Assembly (NCBI GenBank): GCA_963513935.1
Contig: OY740768.1
Span: forward strand, 34,222,216-34,286,215
Length of the DNA stretch: 64,000 nucleotides
Direction of reading: 5' to 3'
DNA from: Aphrophora alni
Lineage: Eukaryota > Arthropoda > Insecta > Hemiptera > Aphrophoridae
Shown: positions 10,940-23,219 of the stretch, in pieces
Position numbering within the stretch: position 1 is the first letter of the stretch
Layout of the letters: each line of letters starts with the position of its first letter
The notes under the pieces: generated by a model
Database searches by the model: none
The model's input: only the letters and a program-made list of their open reading frames with translations
What the model was told of the DNA's origin: nothing
Translations under genes and position numbers: made by a program

Positions 10940-12240
10940 AAATTTAATGAGAACTAGTTTTGTAATGCCATACGTTGTGCGACAATTGAAACAATTAAAA
11001 TTTACGGGAACAAGAGATTTGAAATGCTTATTCGATTAAGTTGGGCGCCATTTTGTAATATTTTATTACAAAAAATTAAAATATTAATTATGAAATTTGT
11101 CACTCTTGAGAGAATGTAAAATATCTCTGAGGTCGTAAGTTCTTTTGAAAAAGTGTACTTAGTAGAATATTGAATAAAGTACAGAATCCTTTTTATTCTG
11201 AAATGTACATTTTATTATGGAAATAACACAATATAACATCAGAATACATATAATCAAATAATACCTGTATAAATTAAAAAGATCAAAATCATAATTTTAA
11301 ACAAGGAAAATCTTTTACTTATAAAAGATTTAGAAAATTACACTTGAAAAACATATATGCTTACAGAAAACATCAGACAATTCTATAAACACAATATTAA
11401 AATTTCAACAAAAATCACAAGTTTCAATTTAATTATATGTTTTAGTTTATATAAAGAATAGTTTAGGCATGTTATACCAGACATGAGTTAATATTTTGGA
11501 TAAAACTTTTCATTAAAAGCACATCTCTTCTGGGTTGCAGTCACATGGTGTCGTTTTACTAAAATCACGTCTACTGTTTTTAAAATTAACTTTTTAGTTC
11601 TCAAATTCATTTATAGGAACATATCAATTGTTTACTTCTTTATTAGTTTAAAACATTATATTCAAATTGTTTGGTTTTTATTTAAAACACAAATACTTAG
11701 TACTTTTTGTACGCGTTTTCCGGGTTACGTAATGCACATTGTCCATTGCACAATATTACCAAGTCAATTACTTTTTACTTCTGAAAGTTTATTTTTAGTC
11801 AACAGAAACTAACTCACAGTATTTTATATCAGTTCATGTAAAACACGTCTTAGTTTCTCAAGAAAACACTTTCTTTCTTCATTTCCATTTTGTTAAGACG
11901 AACATATCTATCGACTGAGGGTGATTCTCCTTCCAAGGTTCAGTAGAGACTGGCTTTCTTTCGGTTTAGGCGGTTAGCGACAAATTTCATTCCTTGTGTT
12001 CTAGACGCTTACACTGCAGTTTTCACATAATTAAGTTTATAATTGTTTTAAAAATTAACATACATACAATAAATTTCTCTGATCATTTTGAACTAATTAT
12101 TTTATTTATTTATTCTTTATCGATTTTTTTCAAAAAACAAAATATGTTTGCTGCATTGAGTCCAACATATACCCCATTCTATTTAAGATCACTAAACAAA
12201 AAATGTACACTATTACACATGACTTACGCTACAGGGATTA
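10940..12240 (+). repeat. Right arm of long inverted repeat (GGCGCC family, copy D)
   Basis: From about 10.94 to 11.96 kb this is the inverted counterpart of 1.2-2.39 kb. From 11.04 to 12.24 kb it also parallels copy C (7.5-8.69 kb) in direct orientation. It carries GTTGGGCGCCATTTTGTAATA, the CTGAGGTCGTAAGTTC / AAAAAGTGTACTTAGTA terminus-like block, and TACGCGTTTTCCGGGTTACG. No transposase fragment adjoins it; a LINE scrap does. Confidence 0.75.
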
Positions 12241-13654
12241 CGTGGTCAGAACACAAGTTACATGACCTATCATGCCTTTATAACTTGATTATAACATTAA
12301 CAAATAAGAATACACAGGCACTAATTAATTAATCACTTGGGATCATTTGACCCAATCCAAAGGGTCAAAGTAGCCGTTGTGATCCTTTGAAATTAAAGAT
12401 ACAGATGCTAGGGGAAAATATGGCTGCACTCCTCAAAACTCCACCACTGCAGCCTTATCAGTTGTGCAAGGCGTGTCCTTAATACAAATGAAATGTGGTG
12501 AATCGCCAGTCACCCCCTCTGGTGTGAGAATTTTTTTGTGATAAAAGGTGAGGGAAGGTTGGTGGTGTTCGATACAACTAAATCTTTTAAGACAACCTAC
12601 ATTCCCAACAAGCTTCCATAACCAAAACAGTTTCCAACAAATTGAAAACCAATATGAGAAAGGTAACAATAAAAGATGGAAGAAATCTACCCACAGTAGC
12701 GAGAAAGATATAAAAAAAATAATAATAAAATGTTGGTCTGTAAGTTGAATATAATTGATGCTTAGTAAGTTATCAAGCTCCAGATAAAATTAATTGATTG
12801 TCCAGATTAATATATACTTTTTTATTTTTTGTTTTGCTTTTGAAAATGTTTAGGTTAGCGGTACGTTTAGAAAAAGGAAGGTAGGCTTTACAATTTTATG
12901 AAGAATTGAATAATACAACATTTAAAAAAAAGGAAAATGGCCAAAAGAAAAAATTAAGTTATATAAATTATGAGAAAAAGGGAAAAAGCCAAAAAAAAAA
13001 TGAGAAAAAACTGCACAGGTGAAGAAGTGGTGAGGAATCTACACATCGTTGTTAGGTTGATAGTTATAAATTTTCTGCTAGTACCAGATTGTGCACAAGT
13101 GCTACAGGTTGTAGATGTAGAATACATCATAATGAATTAATGCCATGTTGCTGATAAAGGCAAGGTGACCTGAACAAGGTTGACCCCACATCTTAAACAC
13201 ATCACAGTCTCTGAAAATGACCCTAGGTCCTACGGGTGACCAAGGTGCTGGGAATACAAGTTAAATGACCGCTGGAGACTTCCAAGCAGAGAACAACCAG
13301 ACTACTTATCAAAAATGTCAATGGTTGGATTTAGCTGGTTAGAACTGTTTCTCAGCGCTACAATGAAGATGAAGTAAGCTTCCATGTCCATGGTGGAAGA
13401 ACCCAATGTTAACCCAGTAAATTGAGGTTAGACATGCAGAAATGAAATCCTGTTGATTGGTAGTAAATGGTTGGCGATGCGAGAGTTGTGATAAATATGG
13501 AAATAAGTAATAATAAATAATGGAAAGTTAGTTTCTTTATGGAAGGAGGGTTTGAAGTGTGGTTAAAGAATTTGCTGTAGGAGAAGAAATATCAATAAGG
13601 GTAATATACCCAAAGATTACATAATTTTGATAAATTAAAGAAGAAAATTAAACA

Positions 13655-13694
<40 letters not shown>

Positions 13695-14204
13695 CTTAAG
13701 TTAAGGGTTATTGGATAAAAGGAAGAAAATCTGAAGTTGACAATAATGCGGAAAACGGAAAATTTATTTCTAAGAACTTAAAAATATACAATCAAATCTT
13801 AACGGATGAAATAATTAGGTGTGGAAGGATGGCGTTAGAATGGTGAAAAATGTATAGAAGGAATGATATTGAGTGGTTGGTGTAAGGGTGTAGGTGAGAA
13901 TGGGATTGAACTATTAGTCCCTACAAAAAAAAAATTTGAAGGGGTCAATCACCTCATCTAAATAAGTACAATAATCCTAATGAATTTTGGGAATCACAAT
14001 AAGTTGCCAAATCCCAAGATGGTAAGGCAACCAACTCTTTAAGATGGTAAGTGGACCAACTCTTTAGTATTTTACTGTAAGTACTGGCATTATAATGTTC
14101 CAATAGCATGAATAAGGGTGATGGTGTTGGACAGAAGGTTATGAGGGCTAGGTTGTAATATTGAGTTCAACCCTAAAAAACAATTACTCATATAAATATA
14201 TATA

Positions 14205-14255
<51 letters not shown>

Positions 14256-14479
14256 AAGCGATATAGGATTGGATTACATTCCAATTCCAAACTAATATAA
14301 CCTATATCAAATCAATTCTTACAAATGCCAACAATAAATATAAAATACTATGTGAATGACGCAGAACATACCCTATACAATATTGACATTGTTTCAAAAT
14401 AATTAGGGATAGTGACATTGGGATATGGTAGGAGGTTGGTATATTTCAAATGATATTAATTGCGTAGGCTGTGGCCAAA
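12241..14479. other. Non-coding, probably transposon-derived
   Basis: Less AT-rich than its surroundings around 13.0-13.5 kb, but no coding motif could be recognised on either strand. It contains a short direct duplication (AAGATGGTAAG...CCAACTCTTT, 14018-14066) and two TA microsatellites (about 13658-13691 and 14190-14252). Confidence 0.4.
14190..14252. repeat. (TA)n microsatellite
   Basis: About 60 bp of nearly pure TA alternation. A minus-strand open frame through it is an artefact of the repeat. Confidence 0.9.
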
Positions 14480-14749
14480 TTTATGGTAGTTTTGCATCGT
14501 GTTAGAGAGTGTTACTTGCAAAACGTGGTTCCAATAAATTTATATTTGTCCCCGATGGTGTGAGCTATCTTTTAACAATGTTAGATTTTGGAGTAGCCGA
14601 CTTAGTATTAATTGCTGAACACTATAAATTGGTTAGACGTTTTCACGCGAATAGACAATTGACAATTAGCGTATGTTGTGACAATGTGGTCGGATAATGA
14701 ACAATTATAAATTGTAGAATGGACTAGTGTATGAACAGATTTTCTTTTA

Positions 14750-15430
14750 TAAACATTCGTAAAGTGCAAATATAATTTCGCCGCGGACACAAGACACCAT
14801 TTTTAGGACGCTGTGGGAACATTTTGAATTATGTACAATGGGACTATAGTCTGGTAACTGGTGTTAAATAACACTTTATATTTACTCTGTTATTGTATAG
14901 AAATTTACAATATTTAATATTTTGATTTTTATAATATAAATTTGATGTGTAAAGGATAGTAATTTATTTTTATGTACAAGAATAATAAATGTCTAATGAC
15001 GTATTTATCCTTATTAAAGGAACGTAAAATGTATATTAAAAGGAAAGTGGATGTTTTCAATTTGTTTTGATTCATAAATTCATTCAATTCAATTTTTGTT
15101 GCAACATAAAGTCAATTTTAAATTTATGGAATAATAGATCAGTTCTCCTTCTGAGAAAATAAAAAGAAAAATAATATAACTAAGATGATAATTATATTTA
15201 TTTTTATGATATGTCTCTATAACATGTTAATGTATAAAAAATAACTTGTCTTTAATAAATTTATGTAAAATTTCAGCATACAAAAGAGTTCTTCATTTGA
15301 AACCCTAGAATCACTGTGGAGTACCCTTTTAAAAGAACTCATGCCCTGAGATTCAAATTGGTAAATTCATGTTTTTCAAAATTGATGTTAACACATCTGG
15401 CGCCCATAAATGCTGTGCAAAAATTTTAAA
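14750..15430 (+). repeat. GGCGCC-family repeat, copy E (left arm of second inverted pair)
   Basis: The shared order is GTGTTAAATAACAC (near 14861), TTTTTGTTGCAACATAAAGT (near 15093), a TTTAATAAATTTATGTAAAATTTCAG block, AATCACTGT, CCCTTTTAAAAGAACTCATG, CCTGAGA and ACATCTGGCGCCCATAA (near 15390). The same blocks appear inverted in the same order between 19.29 and 20.0 kb. Confidence 0.65.
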
Positions 15431-18400
15431 ATCAATTGTCCTAAATTCATAAATTCATTTTTTGTTAATAAAGTAATATTTTAATAAAACCTTAAGTTTT
15501 ATATTTATTACAATTACTGGTACATTTTTTGAGATTTTGCAAAAAAGATTTTCAATTGAGGAATCCATGCATCATAATAATGATGTTAATCATTTTCTCT
15601 ATGGTTCTTGGTTATATCATAATATTGAAAATATAATATAAAAATAAACATGATATAGGTTCATCGAAGCTTAACTATCATGGAGCTGCTAACAATAACA
15701 AAAGCTTCGTAAGATTGAGAATAGAAAAAAAATCAATAAATTCAGTAATAGGCTACAATAATATTAAACTTATACAGATTTAAGGCTAAAATAAAAGTTA
15801 AGTTCAAAAGCAGAAAATTACTTAAATGTCCTTTGATATTAACATGAGTCAAGCCTTAAAAACCTGCATTGTCCCTAAATATTTGTTCTCTTTGTGGCTC
15901 TTGTTGCACAACTATTTAGAACTACCTATTGATATAATTAAAATTAACTTATTTACTATGCTAAAGTGAGTGTATAGTTAAATTATGTAAGTGTATCACC
16001 TTGTATTTTATTTGTGTTTAGATTTTGTATAGATGGGTGACACAAGCTTACCTTGGAAAGTGGGTCTTGGTATTTCCTAGTTGTACACAATAGAATAAAC
16101 CAATAAAACACTAAAGTTCCGAAATATTTCCTAAACAATGTTCACTTTCTCAATCAGTGGAGAGTAAAAAAAGCAGACTAAATTGTTGTAATTTGGTTGC
16201 ATATGATTGACCTATGTTAAGTGTTGAACCACAGACGAATATTTTATTATTTTTGTAACTATTTTATTTTTTTAATTAATTATATTAATTTTAAGTAAGC
16301 CTGTTGAAAGAGGATAAAGGATGATTTATTTAAGACTAAGGTTAAGAGATTCTCTAGATTTTGTAACCCATTGATGAGATAGATTCTATCTTCTTAGTTC
16401 TGGGGGATTCCATTCTGGAGGGAGTGATTTCTATTTTATTTTTTAGATGAAATATTCCTTGGCTAGTAATAGTAGTAACGTCTCAATAATTGAAAACTAT
16501 TAAAAAGTTTTATTTGCAAGAATTAATTAAATATTACTATCTTCTTCTTATTTACAGGTTTCCTGCATTTGTAGTTATATGCCGATATCATGTGTTATGT
16601 GGTTTTAGCTATGATCTGCCTAGCTGTTCTCAACAATGATATTTCTGTAACAAAACTTTTATTTCATCCTAGTTCTTGTTCCTAATATTTGCAAATCCTT
16701 TGGCAACAAGTTGTCACTCACAACATCCCCATCTCCATACTGCAGAAGAGATGGAGAAATATTACAATACTATAATGAGAATTACTTTGTTCTGCTTAAA
16801 ATTTGTAATGTATAAACCATTCAATGTATTAGATCCATGTTTAATTGTTATTTAACAATATAAATTATGATAATGTTATGTTTGTTTAAAAAAATAGTTT
16901 TAAGTGCATTTTCCTAAAAGCCATTTTTGAATTAAAACTGTGGTTAATTAAATAATCTTTATAATATTTGCTATTATATTATTTGCTTTTGGCAACATTT
17001 AATGCTTAATACATTCAAAAGTAACTGTTTCTTTTAATAATTAATAAGTATAATGGTATTTTTTCCTTTTTTCTGAAACTAATTGTGTGAAATTTTTAAT
17101 AATAAAAAGCTTACATTAATAAAATGTGTAATAGGTTTAAAATGATCAAAATGTTATTAGCCTATTAATTAAAATAGTTATATAAAATTTGTAAAAGTAT
17201 TTTTTTCCGAAACTAATTGTGTTAAATTTTAACTATAAAAAAAAACACATTAATAAAATTTAAAAAAGGTTTAAATTATCAAAATATTATTAGCCTATTA
17301 ATTAAAATATTTATACAAAATTTGTAATTATTTGATTTGAAAAATATACGTGAACACTGTAAACTCGTGGAAGATACAACCATAAAAGAGCAATTTTCCC
17401 ATACTGAATATAAAAAAGTGTTTGTGACTGAACTAACAATCACATTTATTAAAAAGAGTAACCACACTTTTAAAGTTTAATATTGTGCTTTATTTTTCTA
17501 AATACCACTAGGAAATACAAATAAATTAATGATGTAATTCAAATAACAACTAATGCAGTTATTTCTCAGTAAATATCAACATTCTATAATTATAACAGGC
17601 AAGTTTATTATGTCTCATATTTCATTCTATGCAAAGCATAGGACCAATGTTTTCCACGAGTTTACATACAATTTCATGGTTAATAGCAATTTTTAATTTC
17701 ATATTAACAATTCATTTTATTTTTTATACTGAATTATAAAGTATCTCAAATAGTTTAGAAGACATAACAATTAGGAAATATATGTTCAGTAACTATTCCA
17801 TTTGTTTTTATGCAGTAGAACCTTAGCAATCTGAACTCATATCAACCAACTCCTCATATTCCCTACCAATGTTACTAGGTTTCTGGATTCTATTGAAAAT
17901 GCATGACAGATAGTTCAATGTTCTATGCTCTCAACAATCATGTTTTTTTTTTTTTTTTTTGTTTGTTTTTTAAGTAACACTATTACTTTACCTAACACCC
18001 ATATAAAATGAATCAATCAGACTAATGCTGAAGACTGTTGGATAAAAATTAGTTTTAAATTCCAATGCTAAATAATTGTTCAATTTAAGCTTTCAATATA
18101 TTAAAAAACAAAATACACGAAAGCCTATGGATACAGTATTTTATAAAAGAATAAATAGAACGATTTGCTAGGAAATAGCAATATCTAAATTGACTATACT
18201 GTTTTATCATAACAGAAAACAATATAACAATGACTGTTCTATAAAAATGTTCAAAAACTGGAGGACAATTGTCTTTTTTAAAAGTATTTTAATTAACTTA
18301 TAATGAGAGCTTCATCATAAACTTGGTTACCTTATATTAATGCTGACACATCAAACAACATATTGAAAATTTATTCATCTTTCTTTTTTATTTGTTTTAT

Positions 18401-19289
18401 TCATTGGTTCGAGTGTTTTCGTTATTACTGATATTTTTATTAAATTCATATGCATATAATTCCTACATAATGTTAACATGACTAGCGTTGTCAGCGTTAT
18501 ACATTAGACATCCACAAATTAGCTATCCATAAGTAACATTTATGAAGAATAAGTACAAACCATTTAATTACAACACAAAATTTATAAAACTTCAAGTTTG
18601 CTTATGGTATTACAAATGTTCAATATGGATTCGACGACAGATATCTATACCGTAAATAAATTTCTCTGAAAAATCCAAAATCCTATGAATCATATCACCA
18701 TCAATGATTACAACTGCTTCTGTTATCGGAAATCAGAATTATTTTATACTCACAGGAAAAATCTTGTCCGTAACACAGCCCCACACCAAGAAATCCATAG
18801 TTGTGGACATGGTTATGTCAAATCCAGTTATGGTAAAATGTAACTGCACAATGAAAATGTGGAGTTGCAGCATATTATTGAAATAGAAAATGAATATTAT
18901 TGAAACATCTTGCTGTAATTGTATCAAGAATTACAACATGCCTAGGTAAATAATGCCAAATAAAGTTTTCTCAACAAAAAACAAAAAAAAAATCTGAACC
19001 GTACACAACAAAATTTAAGAGTGTAATAGAAAATAAATATTAGTGCATCTCTTACTTGTTCTTCTACCTCACATGAAATTTCATCACCCCACATTATCGT
19101 GGTTGATAGAAAGTAGGGCCATATGGCTAGACACAATTTTATTAAGAAAATTGTCATTGTTAACTCATCTCTCAATCATTGTAATAATATAAAAACTGAA
19201 GGTTTTTTATAAATTTATTACTTATTTTATTTTTTATTTTTTAAAGAAAAGAATGAAGTTATTTTTATTAAAGTTTTATTAAAAGTTTG
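15431..19289. other. Interior between the second inverted pair, non-coding
   Basis: About 3.9 kb of AT-rich sequence bracketed by inverted repeat arms. No transposase motif was recognised, so the interior is either too degraded or is unrelated host sequence. It holds a 134-bp tandem duplication (17073-17328) and a long T run near 17943. Confidence 0.4.
17073..17328. repeat. 134-bp tandem duplication
   Basis: Two consecutive diverged units, each with AAACTAATTGTGT, CATTAATAAAAT, GGTTTAAA..ATCAAAAT and TTATTAGCCTATTAATT in the same order. The offset between corresponding bases is 134 bp. Confidence 0.8.
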
Positions 19290-20000
19290 CTCAGCTAAAG
19301 GGCGCCAGGAAGCTTTCGCTTACCAATTTAGAAAATGAATTTAAATCTTTTATTCTCAGGGTGTAGGCTCTTTTTTAAGGTTACTTACAGTGATTTCTGG
19401 TTGTGAATGAGAAACTCTTGAGACTGAAATTTTAACATGAATTTATTAAAGTAATATTAATACAAGACATTTATCATTATAAGAAATATCAAACAAATTA
19501 ACTATAACTAACATCCTATCCAATTTATTTTTTATTTCCTTTGAAGAAGGATTTTTTATTTTTAAGGTTTTGAATTTAACTTTACGTTGCAACAAAAATA
19601 TTTATTAAACAAACAGATTAAAATATCTGTTACTTAATATTGAATATACATCCCAAACAGGTTTTAACCTAGGGATGTTATTATTGTTTCCCTTATATGT
19701 ATGGTTGTATATATACTTGTATGTATAAAGATAAGGAGCAATAAATATCATTTCATTTCATTTCATTTATTTTACTTTAAAAAAAATATGTCAATAGACA
19801 TCTGTTATTTATTCATTTAAAAAATGTAATTACTAAGGTATCAAATTATAAATTTTAGAACATAAAACATTTTAAATTTCACATAATACATAAATTAAGT
19901 TCTTTGTGTTAAATAACACATTTTTTACCAGATCGTTGTCGCAAAACCCTTTGCGCCGTAGTGGTGTCTGACACGTGGGCATCAATGATAGTTCCTTTGT
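19290..20000 (-). repeat. GGCGCC-family repeat, copy F (right arm of second inverted pair)
   Basis: This is the inverted counterpart of 14.75-15.43 kb. Reading the minus strand outward it shows CCTGGCGCCCTTTAGCTGAG, ACCCTGAGAAT, AATCACTGT, the TTTAATAAATTCATG..AAATTTCAG block, TTTTTGTTGCAACGTAAAGT and GTGTTATTTAACAC. It is clearly more diverged than the 1.2/11 kb pair. The CATTT repeat tail near 19.75 kb lies within it. Confidence 0.65.
19749..19770. repeat. (CATTT)n tract following an AATAAATAT tail
   Basis: Four CATTT units directly follow GAGCAATAAATAT, an arrangement often seen at 3' ends of non-LTR retrotransposons in insects. No RT is adjacent, so it may be a short 5'-truncated insertion. 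Confidence 0.5.
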
Positions 20001-21079
20001 GCAGTCCGCGTAGAACGAGGTCCGTTGAAATTACTCCAATCACACTTTGCATATTTGTTTTAAGAATGTCTTTCAGCGTAATTAGTTCATTTTTTACACT
20101 TTATGAATGTTCATCATTCGACCGTTTTAATATTGCGCACGTGACCGTCTATTGTCCTAATTTGCAACACGCTATTTTTTATAAACACTTTGTCTGTTCA
20201 AATCAATCTAATCATTTTAACACACTCGACTGTACTGTTCAGTTTATTCGGCATTTTGATTAGTTCGGTACAAGTTATTGTCTTAAAACTTCACAATCGA
20301 ATCAAACTTTAGACTACACTAAGACTCTTTAACACACAACCTTACACCACTAAGCTCCTTACTAGACATCTTACGGCTCCAACCGCTGACTTAAGACTCT
20401 CGTATACGACTTACACCTCTAAGGTCTGATCTAAGACTGAAGACCGCATGGTGAATTTCTATATCCTGTTGGTACAGGGTTTACAGATTTTTCCACACAG
20501 ACTCTTACTCAAATCTCGGTGTGTTTGCATTAATTACAAGTCACATCTCGTCACGCACATTATTCAAATATATTAAATGACAACAAGTCTTTTGTCTATA
20601 TTTTTTATAACACAACCTATTTAATTTATTTATTAATTACAGCTAATATTTATACACATTGTTATTTACTTTAGTTTGGAAATCTAGTTAATTTAATTTC
20701 CCTTACTTTAAATTATTATTACAAGTCATGTTTTCGACTCATTTACTCCCTCCCAAATTAATTTTAAACGATTCCCTGTTACTTTTACTATTTAATTTAA
20801 ATTAACACTTTTTTAGGTGTTTTATCATTTCAGTACCTACAAAATTCCTTATCTTTTATTATTCCTTTCACTTAAGGCTTTATAGTAAATCATATCTGAA
20901 ATAAGAGCAGAAAAGTTATATACAGGTTAATATGGTTGTCAATATTTTATGAAATTAATCTAAAAATCAACCACAAAAAAACAAATTGCATGTTCTTTGG
21001 TAGGGGTTCCAGATCTCTCTTAGTATACGCTTTAACATTTATTTGGATGATGTATTACTAGTCTGTATGACTGAGTTGT
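20001..21079. other. Non-coding
   Basis: A slightly GC-richer stretch at 20.28-20.57 kb repeats variants of TAAGACT and TTACAC but has no recognisable function. A 100-codon frame at 19961-20263 has no recognisable domain and is not claimed as a gene. Confidence 0.4.
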
Positions 21080-22750
21080 TAAATTTTTGTGCTTAATAAA
21101 TATAAATAAGATACTAGGCCGACTATCTTGGGCACATCATATAGATAACTTGCATTATAAAATAACTTCAAGGGCGTTTTGCTCCACAATTTTTGATTCT
21201 CATCTATTAAAGTTGGCTTTTTAAGGTTTAATACATTCCCATTTAAATTATGGGGTGATTCTGATAAACAGAATTTACAAACATCATTTACCGTACTGAA
21301 AAAGAAAATAACAATAATTTCCTGCTCAATCTTAACATTGAACAATGGTATTTCCAGGATCGAACGCAAAGTTCTTCAAAAATAACTTGTACAAAGTTTA
21401 ACCATCAATCAAATCGGTTTTATAAAACCCCAAAAAGCGTTCTTCGATTTCCAGTTTCTCAGTGATATATATCTTATTACAAGAGTTAACTGCTCATATG
21501 ATGGAAACGTCTGGAGTTTCATCAACCAATGTGGGAAATTGCTTGCTTTTCTTAGTACTTTCAAGTATGCTGTTTTCCTGGTTAGATTCATCATGTATAT
21601 CGAGATGAATATAGTTTAAAAACTTTTCTGTCTAAAAAAAATTTTTTTTTCCAATAACATAGTATTTGTTGATCTCAGCTTTAACAATTTTAGATATTTA
21701 CCTTTGTTACCGTATCTGACGTCTCATTTTCTCTATATCCCCTTAGTCCCCAAGCAGTGGCGGATTTCCCACTAGGCACTCTAGGCCAGTGCCTAGGGAC
21801 GGTACGCTCCAGGGGGCGGCACGGCATGCGGGACCCGTGGTGGCGACTGTTCCGATTTAATATATGATTGAAATAATGGCGTTAACATAAAGCACTTGGT
21901 AGACCGAGTCTTGCTCGGTAATATTTCATTTTTATCAGTTCATCCAATTACTATAAAACATTTCAGAGTCATTAAATGTATACACATTTCTTTTAATACT
22001 TCATGCAATTTTCATCCCACATTTTGAAATAGTGTTTATCCTGTCAGGAGGCTTTAATTTTTTCAAACAGCTGTTATGATTACTTTGTTTGTTCCAGTTT
22101 TTGTAGTTTATTTCGTTACCAACACACAATATTAAACCGTTTTGACCCCATAATTTATTTATTTACGCAACTAGATGTTGTCTGGCCAAGTAACCTGTAC
22201 TGAATACGTTTTAGAGCAAAAAAAAGTTATTTCTAGCACTTTAAAAATACCCTCGGAGTCTGAGATATCAATCAATCAAGGAAACATACATACCTCTATA
22301 AAATCGTAGGATATTATGGTGCGTGAAGTACTACAGGGGGGCAGCAGTCGGAATAGTGCCTAGATGCGGAACATTTATAAATCCGTCCCTGTCCCCAAGC
22401 CCAGCCTTGTCAGGAAAAGCGAAGACTGAAATGTAATCATGATGTTTGTTAACTTCTTCCTGATAGGTAGTTGTTAGATTTTTTGGATTTTAGATCATCT
22501 TGCCAATGTTGTGAAGGATTAATTGAGATGTTCTTTAAAGTGTTGGACTGCTTTTTTCCAGTTTTTAAAACCATTTGAAATAGTTGTCTTGTCATAACAA
22601 CATGTGCTTCAAAATCCACAAGTAAAACAAAACGCTTTATCTCCTGTAACACTATATTCGACCCACTTACACTCTGCAAACCATGTACTTCTGAACTATC
22701 TTCCTTTTCTATCTGGATATTTGTTAAGAATAGGTTGAAATGGACCATCT
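21080..22750 (-). pseudogene. hAT-like (DUF4371/ZMYM-type) transposase remnant, split by a MITE
   Basis: On the minus strand the degraded reading first gives a segment (22750-22449) with QMVLKTGKKQSNTL, resembling the zinc-finger-adjacent region of these proteins. It then gives LRGYRENET just left of the MITE, matching the conserved LRGH-x-E motif. Next come LVDETPDVS and, after a one-base shift, EQLTLVIRYIS, matching the first catalytic aspartate block (hVDxTpDvSh-EQm). Downstream frames down to about 21080 continue with many stops. The order fits DUF4371-containing hAT transposases, widespread in insects. A 637-bp MITE is inserted between the first and second segments. The element's own ends were not found. 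Confidence 0.65.
21755..22391. mobile_element. Non-autonomous hAT MITE with 8-bp target duplication
   Basis: Terminal inverted repeats CAGTGGCGGATTT and CAGGGACGGATTT (from the right end) bound a 637-bp unit. The octamer TCCCCAAG is perfectly duplicated on both sides (21747-21754 and 22392-22399). An 8-bp duplication plus termini beginning CAG..G is the hAT signature. The subterminal region near the left end is GC-rich (GGGGGCGGCACGG). No transposase is present; mobilisation would have needed a hAT enzyme in trans. Confidence 0.88.
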
Positions 22751-23219
22751 TTGAAAAATTCTAACGCTGTTTGCTTACCATTTCCGCAGTATGACACATA
22801 TTATTTCGGCCATCCCAGCTAAAGCAGGACCACCATTTCTCAAAACCTAGCTAGACAATAATTTAGAAAACTTACACTAAATTTATAAACTAAATAAATT
22901 GACAAGACTCGGTTAGTAGTGAGCTTAACATTACCTAGGTCAACAACGTTAATGAGGTGCAGGAATGAGAGCGTGGGCTATTGGAATAAATAATAATACA
23001 AATTTAGAAGAATGAAGTCAATAAAAAAAAGGTGAAAATCTTTAATCTAATATCATTACACCTGAAAAGTGAAGTTTAGAAAGTGATATCAGTAAAAAAA
23101 GGGAACACGGTTAGAGGCAAGTTTAATTAAGTGGGATTAATTTTCTAAACTGGGACATGCAGGAAGTTCACAGTTCAATAAACTGTGCTGTGATAGAAGT
23201 GTAGAAAGATTCAATAATT

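Noticed and set aside
14090..14290. Open frame of alternating I/Y residues on the minus strand
   Set aside because: Translation of a TA microsatellite.
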